Shown here piece by piece: positions 12,163-22,777 of a stretch of 64,000 nt of DNA. Source of the stretch: Adiantum capillus-veneris (lineage: Eukaryota; Streptophyta; Polypodiopsida; Polypodiales; Pteridaceae); assembly GCA_014529385.2 (NCBI GenBank), contig CM043959.1, positions 10,316,809 to 10,380,808 on the forward strand. The letters run 5' to 3'. A program made the position numbers and the translations under genes. The notes under the pieces are model-generated. The model did no database searches and was not told the origin of the DNA. It worked only from the letters and a program-made list of their open reading frames with translations. Within the stretch, counting starts at the first letter, position 1. Each line of letters begins with the position of its first letter.

Positions 12163-13120
12163 TTGCAACAATTTAAGGTTGGAGAAGATGGTTTACTCAA
12201 TGAAGAGGAAATCAAGTGCTTTCAAGGTATGCTCAAAAAACACTATAAAGATTTTGCTTTTGAGTCGAGTGAGGTTGGATGTGTGGATCTAAGTGTTGTT
12301 TCACCTATGGTTATATTCGTTGTTCCTCACATGCCATGGAGCTTACGTTCTATTCCAAATCCTAAAGCTCACTTGCCAAAGCTTATTAATTTTCTTAATG
12401 AGACGATGCAAATGGAAATTTTGGAGCCATCATATGGGCCATATTCTAATCGATGGTTTTTTGTTCCGAAGAAAAACGGTACGTTAAGATTCATTCACGA
12501 TATGCAGTCAGTTGAATAGGTAACAATCCACAATGTGGGTATTGGCCCAATTGTGGATGAACTTGTTGAGGCCTTTGTAGTTAGATCTATTTACTCCATG
12601 AGTGATCTTTATTGTTGATACGATCAATTCCAGTTAGCTTTGGAGAGCAAGGATCTTACTACAATGCGTACTCCTCTCGGTTTGACAAGGATGTGCACTC
12701 TTTCACATGGTGCTACTAATTTTGTAGCTCATATGCTGAACGGCATGAATAAGGTATTAAGGGACTTTATCCCTCATGTTACTATGTCTTTTATAGATGA
12801 TCTACCAATTAAAGGATGTGAAGAAGGATCCAAAGATGAGGTAAAAGATCAGAGGGGGTGTCGAAGGTTTATTGCTCAACATATTGTTGGCTGTAATGTT
12901 GTTTTATCCAGACTTAAAGAAGTTGACTTAACACTTTTAGGTCAAAAATCAAATTTTGGTGCTAAGGAGGTCTTAATTGTGGGACATATATATATGTGCA
13001 GTCTTGAGGGTAGAAGACCAAGTCCAACTAAAGTTGAAGCTATCCAAAAGATGAAGGAAACATGCTCTTTGGTTACTGAAGTTCGCCAGTTTTTTGGTGT
13101 GTTTGTGCTCTACCTTATTT
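12163..13120 (+). pseudogene. Reverse transcriptase relic (gypsy)
   Basis: Palm and fingers of a Ty3/gypsy RT: SYGPYSNRWFFVPKKNGTLR near 12430-12490, a QLALES-type segment near 12630-12650, and the catalytic box as SFIDDLPIKG near 12786-12815 (F-I-D-D for Y/F-V-D-D). Connection segments with GHIYMCS and KVEAIQKMK follow. It would copy element RNA into DNA. Stops at 12517-12519 and 12615-12617 interrupt it. The next block in order is RNase H. Confidence 0.82.
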
Positions 13121-13134
13121 AGCTGCCACACTTT

Positions 13135-13690
13135 GCTTATGCTTTATCAATTGCTCAGGAAAGGTAAAAGGTTTGTTTGGGAAGAAGTTCACACAGATGC
13201 TATCAAAAAATTGAAGAAGATGCTTCTCGAGGCTCTGACCTTGAAGAAAGTCGATTACAAATGCGGAAAGCCAACTATTTTAATAGTTGAGACTAGTCGG
13301 ACCGGTATTGGATGGGCTATAGGTCAAGATGATGCCAGAAGGACACATGTATGCAGTGCGATTTGGAGCCAAGCTCAATGTTCGTCAATGAGGTTATCCA
13401 CAGGTAATTAAGAGAGAACTTTGGGGCGTTGCTATTGCTCTAAGGTCTGGTAAAGAATATTTTATTGAAGCTTTAGTCGTGGTAGAGACAGATTACTTGC
13501 CCCTGATAGGGATGATTGCAAACTCCTCTACTCCAGACATTGCCATGCTACGATGAAAAGCATATATTAAGTCTGAATTTTGTCATATTGCAAGCAGAGA
13601 CAATCCTGTTGGCAGATATGTTATCAAGGGCTAAATTTGAAGATGAAAAAGAGATGCTTACCCTTAGTGATGATGTTGGTTTGAAGTGAT
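13135..13690 (+). pseudogene. RNase H relic (gypsy)
   Basis: After a frameshift, KRFVWEEVHTDAIKKLKKML and then ILIVETSRTGIGWAIGQDD mark the RT-linked RNase H; the first catalytic Asp is replaced by Glu in VETS. A later segment with LADMLSRAKFE matches the end of the domain. It is frameshifted near 13400 and 13560 and is non-functional. Confidence 0.7.
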
Positions 13691-13720
13691 ATACATCTTC
13701 TTATCTAAATGCAAATTGTG

Positions 13721-15090
13721 GCAATACTCCTCATGTTTTTGAAGTATTTTGTGAATTCGAAAAAGAGAAAATTAAAAAAGGGACGACGTGCCGTAGGATA
13801 TGATGGCAGCCAGCTCTTGAAAGGAAGCAAGCCTACTCGACAGCGTAATTATACAATTCGGTATCTTGTTAATCATTATTAATTAACGAAGACTGAAGCC
13901 TAAACTCTGTGCAAGACAAATGATGCGACTCTGCATATTCAACAAAACTTGAACGTTACTGGCACTAAAATAAAATACAATCGAAGGTGGAAGGTGTACT
14001 TGTCTTCAATATGGAGCGGTTGTACTTGTACTTGACAAATGATTCCAAAACATATAAACAGGGTCGGTTCATGATTGATGGCTTGAACTGGTGAGGGAGA
14101 GGTCGATGGTGGCCGCTTGATTCATGACCGACTAGGGCATCCGTACTGACGCATTCTTGGACTCCAGCACAGCTGCACAACATAATCTAACAGGGGGCAA
14201 CACCACGAGAGAAGTGCTTGCAGCGGCTAATGATCGAGCACATGTGAGTTAGCCAGTCTGCTATGTCGAAGGGGCAAGACACTCACGCGTTACGAAGCCT
14301 GTCTATGTTTCTACTGAAAGGGCAGAGCTGTTGCAAGCCGGCGAGGACTAGCGCAAGCTCCCTGGTGTTGGAAGCTGCAGCTAAGCTCTAGCCGCAGCTG
14401 CCCGCACAAGCCAAGGAGCAGGTGGGGCTTATTAATTTGTGGTAGCCTGCTCTACCCGGTCTGCGGATGCGATAAGCAGTTAATGTCGTTCAGCGGCAAG
14501 ATTTTGGTGATGCGGCGAGAAATTAAGGGTGGGTAGCCGCAGCAGGGTCCATGGGGCCAACCAATAATATATATTACACATTTCTGTGACTTTCAAGTCA
14601 CCGTACTGGCCTACGGGCAACTGAAGAGTCCAAGTTCGCTTTTCTGCAGTGAACTTTTATTGCTCATGGGCCACGCCGAGTCCACTAACCACGTTCACAT
14701 TCCTAAGTTTCAATGTTTGCATTGGGCAACGGGCTATGGCGGGAACACATCCTAAGAGAACCTCCGAGTCCAGTTTCCATGTTTGCATTGGGCTATGGCA
14801 TGAATGCATCCTAAGCAAACCTCTCTTGAAAGCTTGCACACACGAGAGATGTGGCAAAACACAGCGTCTTGCTAACCTCACAATATAGGATATGCGATAG
14901 CTTTGATACGAAGAAATGTCGAAAAATAGCCACTCTCCAAAAACGACATGTGGAGGTCTACTTTTCATATCATTTTTTAGAAATAGTCAAATTCTTAAAA
15001 TTAGAAAGTAAATTGAACGGTATGACTTAGTAGCGAATAAACAATGTTGCCGCTGCGTTTCTGTAGAGATCAGATATGCACGGGCTTTGA
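13721..15090. other. Intergenic with short duplications
   Basis: No gene seen. Within it, about 14380-14568 recurs at about 16800-16994, and a 66-bp unit containing ATGTTTGCATTGGGC occurs twice between 14712 and 14830. Confidence 0.5.
14413..14568 (+). repeat. Dispersed repeat, copy 1
   Basis: Contains GTGGTAGCCTGCTC, GATAAGCAGTTAAT and CCAACCAATAA in the same order as a diverged copy at 16839-16994. The shared part extends upstream to about 14380. It is non-coding and its origin is unknown. Confidence 0.8.
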
Positions 15091-16035
15091 GGCTTCTAGC
15101 GCCGGGACAAATCAAGTTGGCCAACCTTAAAAATCAATCGAGACAAAAAGAGTTTCTTTCACCACATAGTTCCCTTACTTGGACCACAGATTTCTCTAGG
15201 TTGGAGAGCTGAATGAACCCACTAAGGAATTGTTGATTTGTTTGAAAAGAAAAAGGCCAAGGGTATTGTGTCGTTGCTTAATTAAGAGAAAGGATGGCAC
15301 GTTTGTAAGAGATAGTAAAGAGGACGTTTCCTTTGTGTTTCAGTACTTTTCTAATATCTTCTCGAACCCTGCAAAGAGATGAGAATGTGAACCAAGCAGG
15401 AACTCAAATAGCCAAGATAAAAAAGGACACTATGGCACCCAGTGTGGCCAAGATGCTTGATCAGCCCATCTTAGATAGGGAGAATAGAGAGACTATTCGT
15501 AAGCCTTAGCAAGGAAATTCTCTAGGTCCTTCATGATGAGTTCTACATTATGTATAGGACTTTTTTGTTTTTTTGAAGTTTCTCACCGACCTCTAGCAAG
15601 AAGCTATGAGATGTAAGGCTCTCTCTACCTTTATCAAGAAAAGAGAAGGATCCATCCAACCGGAGACCTATTACACGTGTGACTTCAATTTTTAAAATCT
15701 TTGCACTTCCCTATCTACGAGAATTAATCCTCTAATGCAAGAGTTTGTCCTTAGAGAGAAAATGCCTTTATGAAAGAGATATACATTATGGATGTTATTA
15801 TCAAATGCCATTTCAAATCAAGTCAGGAGTTCTTTGTTTTGACATTATGATTCTCACGAAACCTATGACAAAGTTGGATGGGACTTTATATTTCGGTCTT
15901 TTTTCACTTACAGACTTTATCAAAGTTTATCGACGAGGTCATTTATCGTTTTTTTGTAGTGAGAGAGTCCAAAGTGGGGTGGGCAAAGAGGAGAGAGGGA
16001 GGTGGGAAGGAGTTTTTTTGTAAATTGAACATTAC
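15090..16035 (+). pseudogene. LINE reverse transcriptase relic, copy 1
   Basis: In pieces the + strand gives the LINE RT core: an IKKREGSIQPETYY segment (the K-x-G-D / WRPI region), LSTRINPLMQEFVLREK (YK-I-A-x-RL region) and a KVGWDFIF-type segment matching the KAYDRVDW motif. Copy 2 at 28.9 kb shares the sequence, including GTACTTTTCTAATATCTTC. Non-LTR elements reverse-transcribe at the target site and can also copy host mRNAs. Stops and frameshifts are frequent. No endonuclease domain was recognised, so the copy is 5'-truncated. Confidence 0.75.
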
Positions 16036-16135
16036 CATTGTTATTATCATGCTTGTTCTTGTTGTTATTACCACGCTTGTTATCGCTATTATTACCTCTA
16101 CTATTACTGCACAATGCTTTGGAGGTTAAAAAAAA

Positions 16136-16448
16136 CAAATTTGGATATTTCTTTCTTTTTTACAAATAAAAAAATTATAGAGTATAAGATTTTTCATTGA
16201 AGATGGACAAAGAAATTGATACAGATTAGATCCGTTAATTAACCACAAACATAGGGCTAGCATAGATTAGCATGCTTAATCATTTGGAGCTAAAATATTC
16301 AAATTTGGATACTTCTTTCTATTTTACGAAAAAAAATATAGAGCATGATATTTTTCATTAAAAAATGGACAAAGAAAATGATAGACTTTTTGATCATTAA
16401 ATTAATCACATATATTTGATTAACATGAATTTGCATCCTTGATAAAAT

Positions 16449-16450
<2 letters not shown>
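16136..16450 (+). repeat. 164-bp diverged tandem duplication
   Basis: CAAATTTGGATATTTCTTTCT at 16136 recurs as CAAATTTGGATACTTCTTTCT at 16300, followed in both by similar A/T-rich sequence with ATTTTTCATT and ATGGACAAAGAAA. Confidence 0.8.
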
Positions 16451-16505
<55 letters not shown>

Positions 16506-16800
16506 ACGACACGACAAAAAATTATCATGGAATGAAATATACAAAATGTTTATGAATCATCTTCATAAAAATATCTACCAATGGCATCATCTAGATCTAA
16601 ACCCCTAGCTCCTAAATGAACAAACAGAGAACCGAATTGTCATTTGAAGATGTATTGGCTTGATCATCTTTGAATTCGTCATCTTCCATCTCATCATCAT
16701 TATCATGAAAATCATCCTCCTCGCTAAGATTGGCAAGTGTACTTGATTCATCAATCTCTCTCTCTCTCTCCTCGATCTCCTCCTTATCCAAAGCTTGCTC
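16408..16800 (+). repeat. Segmental duplication, copy A
   Basis: About 390 bp homologous to 17641-17952 plus 26785-26830 (copy B, split by the chromovirus). Landmarks in both are GATTAACATxAATTTGCAT, GACGACACGACAAAAA, GGCATCATCTAGATCTAAA and TTGATTCATCAATCTCT. Copy A carries (GA)n where copy B carries a G run. Confidence 0.88.
16451..16499. repeat. (GA)24 microsatellite
   Basis: Uninterrupted GA dinucleotides inside duplication copy A, at the place where copy B has 13 G. Confidence 0.96.
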
Positions 16801-16838
16801 ATGTTGTAGCTAGCCACAATGGCGTGCACGAGCCAAGA

Positions 16839-16994
16839 AGCAGGTGATGATCATAGGTGCGGCTTATTAAGTTGTGGTAGCCTGCTCGGCTTGTGAACGG
16901 GATAAGCAGTTAATTTGGTTCAATAGCAAGAATTTGGTGATGCTACAAAAAAGGGTGGCTAGCCGCACCAAGGTCCATGAGCCAACCAATAAGG
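16839..16994 (+). repeat. Dispersed repeat, copy 2
   Basis: Diverged direct copy of 14413-14568, ending CCAACCAATAAGG. Confidence 0.8.
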
Positions 16995-17350
16995 TAGCGT
17001 CTAGACGACCCGATGGTAGTATAAATCAAAGCATGTGGCCTAATGTGGTGCTTGCAACTCGAGACCCGAGATGAGACGGTGTGGCGACACTGCCAGCTTG
17101 GCTTGAGCGCATGAAAAAATTGCCTTCGTTCCTCCCCCCCCCCCCACAAACCACCAATCTTGCCAAATCTCGGAGCAAACGGCCACATGAAAGATGTCCA
17201 CCCCCTCGCCCATCTCACCAACTTTCTGAGCAGACGTCCAAGTGGAAGAGCCCATCCCTACCTTTTAATTTTAAAGAAAAAGTGCTCCCAAATGTTCCAT
17301 TTTGGAAATGTTTTAAAATGTGAATGTTCCTTATCACAGCCTGTCCATCC

Positions 17351-17352
<2 letters not shown>

Positions 17353-17383
<31 letters not shown>

Positions 17384-17391
17384 CACACACA
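17353..17391 (+). repeat. Poly-C tract then (AC)n and (ACC)n
   Basis: 39 consecutive C followed by short AC and ACC repeats. The G-rich - strand could form a quadruplex. The surrounding 17.0-17.6 kb shows no gene. Confidence 0.93.
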
Positions 17392-17640
17392 CACCACCAC
17401 CACCACCAAAACCTCTTTAGCTTTGCTTGATGCACTTTGTGCATTGGGTGGCTCATTGAGCTGCCTTTTTAGGTCGACAAAGACAAGAGAAAGAAGGTGA
17501 GTTGCACCTTTGTGCTGATTTTTTTTCCAATTTTTTTCTTAATAAACATTGATGCCATATGTAATAATACGTTCTCTCTTTTTTTTTGTAGGCCATTGAA
17601 GGCGATGGCTCATCTTTGACGTAGCAAGGTAGAGACTAAT

Positions 17641-17952
17641 CACATTCATATGATTAACATAAATTTGCATGCTTGATAGAATTAGGGGGGGGGGGGGAAG
17701 GGTAGACGACACGACAAAAATTTCTCATAGAATGAAATGTAAATAATGTTTATGAATAATTGTCATACAAATATCTACAAGTGGCATCATCTAGATCTAA
17801 ATCCCATGGCTCCTAGATCAATAAAGAGAGAGAATAAATCGTCATTTGTTGGCTTGATCATCTTCGAATTTTTCATTTTCGATCTCATCATCATCATCAT
17901 GATAATTATCTTACCTGCTAAGATTGGTAGTGGAATTTGATTCATCAATCTC
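17641..17952 (+). repeat. Segmental duplication, copy B (left part)
   Basis: Homologous to 16408-16770. It is interrupted at 17952 by the chromovirus and resumes at 26785-26830 with CTCGATCTCATCCTCATCCAAAG, matching copy A at about 16768-16795. This gives an independent picture of the empty insertion site. Confidence 0.88.
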
Positions 17953-19586
17953 TGTAATGGAATTTGCCTATTCAATTTGAGAGTAGCGGAATTTAATGAG
18001 AGTAATTTCAAGAAATGATTTTGTGAGCATATCGGGTAGACATAATTGAAGATAGCAACATAATTATAGCAATTAGTTAACTTGGCATGGACAATACTTT
18101 TGCAAGAGAGGGAATTTAGAGAACATGACAATAGTTGAGGACCGGATTTATGTGGAGCCGTTCCCCCCTCCAATAGGCATTTGTATTATGATTTCTCCCA
18201 TAATGAGAGACTTGTTACAATACATTCTTTGTGTTCCTTGTGACCTAGGTGAAGCAATGAAGATGGAAAGCTTCATGCATCACCATCATAGCATAACCTA
18301 AACTTGAAGAAAGATTTAACTATACCAAGCCTCAGTCCCAAGACCTCAAACACCTTCGAAGGTGGAGAGAGCTAGCATGGAATGAGGGTAGGGAAGAGGA
18401 AGAAGAAACATTTCATACGAGAAAGAGCTAGTTCCTCACTTATCATAACTCTTGTGCTAGCATACATAATAGCATAGTAATGAAGAAGAAATAGATGGCA
18501 AGCTCAAGCATTGAAGCATGGCTCTTGGATGGATTTGCAATCCATAGCCAAGAGTGTTGGTGTAGGCTCTCAACCTCTACTTGCTTGGAGAAAGAGAGGG
18601 AGTTCTTGCACTTTGCATCGTACACAATGAGAGTGCTTGTGAGTGTGTGTGGGTGAGTATACCCCCTAAGCACCCCCCTAGCTTGCTTGGGTCGACCCCC
18701 CCTTGTAGCTCATTCTTGAAGCTCATTGGACCCCTCCAGGCCTAGCCAATCACAAGCAGGAGCCATTACAAGTAACATGGGTAGCCTTGGGACAAGTGTC
18801 CCCCTTTCCCCTTTGAGAGAGAGGACTTTATAAATGCAAAAACAATTAGGTGATTCAAGTAATTTATCATTGGACCCCTTTGAAGCCTAGCCAATAGGCT
18901 TCAAGCAACACATGAAGGTAACATGGGTAGGGACCTGATATGTGTCCTTACTGCCTCTTCAAGATGGGGCTTCCCTTGTGAGTGTGAGTGTGTGTTCTCT
19001 CTCTAATCCCTAGGAAAAGGGCTCTCCCCCCCTCTTGTAGGGATGCTTTTGACTTTAGGAGCTCAAGCACCTTAGTCATCAAGCATGACAAAGCACTTGG
19101 ACTAGGGGGTATTCCCACAAGCATCTCAGGCAAGCATGTCAAGGCACCTCAAGCACCTTAATCAAGCGGCAAGTCAAGCACCTCAAGCATGGAGTAAGTC
19201 AAGAACCTCAAGCACCTTAATCAAGCACCTCAAGCAGGACAAACACCTCAAGCACGACAAGCACCTCAAGCAGGACAAACACCTCGAGCTTGGGCCGGGT
19301 TCCCACCTCAAGCTCAGCCCTAGCTTACCTAAGGTCAAAGTACTTTTACACATATTATTGGAGGTCTTCAATGAAGCTAACCCTAAGGTCTTATGCTCCA
19401 TTGGTTAGCCTTGCTCTTGATAGACCATCTCCCATTTGGGCCCCTTTACTATTGGCCCCGTGTTGAGATAGATCTATAAGCACATATCTATATCTTAACA
19501 CTTGTTCCCGTTTATTCTCCCACATTAAGTGATCAATTTAATATGAGAAAATAATTTGGGTTGGTTAGATATTAGATTTTATGACA
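17953..19586 (-). repeat. Chromovirus 3' LTR
   Basis: 1,634 bp, TGTAATGG...TGACA in + orientation; the 3' LTR because the genes run on the - strand. It contains two blocks pairing ATTGG and CCAAT around 18.72 and 18.87 kb, and a stretch of CACCTCAAGCA-type short repeats at about 19136-19310. Confidence 0.95.
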
Positions 19587-19587
19587 T

Positions 19588-19600
19588 TACCTCTCTCTTA
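19588..19600 (-). promoter_or_regulatory. Polypurine tract of the chromovirus
   Basis: On the - strand AAGAGAGAGGTAA directly precedes the 3' LTR start TGTCATAAAATC. This purine run would prime plus-strand DNA synthesis. Confidence 0.85.
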
Positions 19601-19946
19601 AAATCATAGTCGTCCTCGACTATGAGGTAGAAGAGATAAAGCCTTAGTCATTATTCAATCGTACTTAGCGGGTAGAGGATCCCTTTTGTACCCTACGACA
19701 TCTTTTCAAGATGGATGACTAATCCATTTGGTGCTTGAGAGACATAGCTGCTGCAAGCATGTCTGCTCTTTAGTCCATTTCATTCTCCCAAAGTAGAGTG
19801 ACAAATTCTACTTGGTGTTTGAGAGACGTCGTCATCACAAACATGATTCTAAGCATGCATACTAGTTAAATTTGTGCACAATTAAAAAGAGGATTAGTCT
19901 TATAAGACAAAAACATGAGTCATTTAAAAGAGAGTTGTACATTTGC

Positions 19947-22777
19947 TTACTCTAATATAGCATTGTAAGCATTGACAAGGTTCATACTATCCTTAAGTTT
20001 TACTCCTTGCATCCATTTAGCATCTTCAAAAGGATAATTTTTGAACTTAATAAGATACCGTCGGATTATCTTACCATGTCGTAGTACCTTGTCTTCATGC
20101 CGAAGGACAGCTTCGGGTTGTAGCACCTCTTCTTGGTCTTCAACTTCAGGCGGGTCTTCAATAATTGGTTCAGTTGGTGGCTCTTCTTTGTAGGGCTTAA
20201 GTAGGCTTACATGAAAGGCATTGTGTATAAGCCAATGGTTGGGCAACTTGAGTTGATAAGCCGTCTCATTGATGGGCTTCAAGATTTGGAAAGGACCATA
20301 GTATCTTTTTGCTAGTTTAGCATAATACTTTTGATGGCCCGTAGGATTTTTGCCCGTCGTTTGCCTTAATCGAGCCTTAGGAAACTTGAGTAAGACCCAA
20401 TCATTTTCTTTGAACATTAAGGCTCTTTTGTGCTTATCAGCAGCAGCTTTTTGCCTTTGTTGAGAGATGGCTATAGCCTCCCTAATCTTTTGAAAAGATT
20501 CTTGTAGGTCACGGCTATACTCATCGGCGGCGAAGATCTTCCCATGTACTTTGAGTAGCAAGGGACTTTTAGGTCTTCCCTCTATGATCTCGAAAGGTGC
20601 TTTCCCCGTAGAAGTATGGACAGTATTATTGTAGGCATACTCTACTAGAGGTAAATACTTTTCCCATTGTGAGCGTTGATCTACTTCGGTAACATAAGTC
20701 TTGAGTAGATCGAGTATCGTAAGATTCGCTATCTCACTTTGGCCATCCGTTTGTGGGTGATAGGCCGAAGAGAAATTCAATCTTGTTCCTAGATTTTCAA
20801 AGAGACCTTTCTAGAAATTACTGGTCATTCTAGGATCTCTATCTGACACGATGGATGTGGGTAATCCATGGTGCTTGAAAATCTGAGATATGAAGAGAGT
20901 TGCCATTTGATGTGCCTTAATAGTCTTTTTGACAAGAATAAAATGTGCTTTCTTGATAAACCTGTCAAGTATTGTCCATATTCCTGTATTCCCATGGATA
21001 GACTTGGGTAATCCAAAGATGAAATCCATGGATATACTCTCCCATGGTGAATTTGGAATAGGCAATGGCTGGAGTAATCCAGGTTTCTTCCCTCTATCAT
21101 ACTTGGTCTTTTGGCATACTACAAATTTTGAAACATACTCTTGTATGTCCACTTTCATGGTAGGCCAATAGAAATACGTCTCTACTCCTCGGAGAGTAGG
21201 TTGAATACCTCTATGCCCTGCATATGGAGGAGCATGGGATTCATACATAACCTTCTCACGAAGGGAATGGGTAACACATAGCCTATTTCCGTGGAGAAGA
21301 TAACCATCCTTCAAGGTGAATGGTTCCTCTTTCTTCCCCAAAGCAAGGGCTGACATTATGTCTCTAAAGTCAGGGTCAGTAGCATACTCATCTATCATAG
21401 AGGATAGATCATTGTGAGTAGCTATAGACACCGCATTAACTTTTGGTCGTCGTGAAAGTGCATCGGAAACTTGATTGTGCTTACCAGCTATGTGAGCAAT
21501 ATGGAAATTAAATTGCGAAAGAAAATTTTCCCACCTCATTTGTTTGTCGGAAATTTTGGTTTGCGTCATGAAATACTTGAGACTTTGGTGGTCGGTTCGT
21601 AGGATAAATGGAGTCCCCAATAGGTAGTGCTTCCATGTATCTAGGGCATGTAGAACAACTAAAAGCTCTTTCTCATAAATGCCCAATACTCGTTCATCAC
21701 TATTGAGCCTTCGGCTCTCATATGCTATGGCATGCCCTTCTTGAAGCAAAACCGCTCCAAGGCAATCACCACACGCATCACATTGGACCTCAAATGGCTT
21801 TGAGAGATCCGGAAGCACGAGGACTGGTTGGGAAGTAAGATTCTCTTTGAGTTTTTCAAAAGAATTTTGCTCCTTAGCAGTCCATACAAACTTAACGTTC
21901 TTCTTTGTTAAGTCGTGTAGTGGTCCTGCTACTTGAGAGAATTTTGCTATGAAGCGTCTATAGTATGCACACATACCAATAAAGCTTCTTAGCTCATGTA
22001 GATTCCTTGGGTTAGGCCATGATTTTATTACCTCTAACTTTGATGGATCCATACAAATACCATCGTGAGAGATAATATGACCTAGATATTGAATCTCTTG
22101 AAGGAAGAATTCACTTTTCTTTTGGTTGAGAAAAAGTTTGTTTTCCCTCAAGGCTTGAAAAATCACTTGGAGATGTTGCTTATGTTCCTCCAAAGATTTG
22201 GAGTAGATGATGATATCATCAAAGAACACTCCAGTGAATTTACGATATGGTCTAAAATTTTTCTCCATGAGACGATTGAAAGTAGCTGGTGCATTAGTCA
22301 AGCCAAAAGGCATGACTAGATATTCATAAAGACCAAATGTTGTGCGAAACGCGGTCTTTAGGATATCTTCATCCACTATCCTTATTTGATGATAGCCACT
22401 CTTAAGGTCAATCCTACTGAAGTAGGCAGAGCCTTGTAGCTTATCAAACAGATCTTCTACCCGAGGCACGAGAAATCTATTTTTGATAGTGATATGGTTT
22501 AGTGCTCGATAGTCCACACACATACGGTATGTACCATCTTTCTTTTGCACTAAAAGGACTGGAGAACAAAAGGGAGAGGAACTAGGCCTCACCATCCCTT
22601 TGTCTACCAATTCCTGTACTTGCCTCATAATCTCCTCTTGTTGAGCTTGTGAGACTCGATAAGGAGGTTTGTTAGGCGGTGAGCTTCCTGGAAGGAGCTC
22701 AATACGATGGTCATCATCCCCTCGTTTTGGAGGTAGGTCCATAGGGATATCATCGATGAACACATCTTGGAATCCTT
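19947..22777 (-). pseudogene. Chromovirus Pol (RT, RNase H, integrase, chromodomain)
   Basis: Pol begins in the -1 frame relative to gag-pro, just after the T-run at 22778-22784. Domains in order: RT with VLLVQKKDGTYRMCVDYRALN and the catalytic box VFFDDIIIYS at about 22229-22200; RNase H with CDACGDCLGAVLL and TDHQSLKYF; integrase zinc region with HAPPYAGHRG and FVVCQKTK, where the first Cys of the CxxC pair is Phe; the integrase core with SMDFIF, SDRDPRM and DGQSE supplying the D-D-E triad; then a chromodomain-like tail with HGKIIRRYLIKFKNYPFEDA. A TAG at 20811-20813 replaces an expected Trp in the core, and the frame stays open to 19947. Length without the stop fits the family. Pol would copy and integrate the element; this copy cannot. 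Confidence 0.92.

Larger units (their letters stand above)
9140..13720 (+). mobile_element. Ty3/gypsy element, DHGS family, copy 1
   Basis: A degraded element in gypsy order: Gag, protease, reverse transcriptase, RNase H. A second copy of the family is on the - strand at 36.7-40.2 kb; the copies share Gag segments, the protease block and the linker before RT. Many stops and frameshifts show it is old. The integrase expected after RNase H is not recognisable, so the element is truncated or too decayed at its 3' end. A 142-bp tandem duplication lies between the protease and RT regions. Confidence 0.85.
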
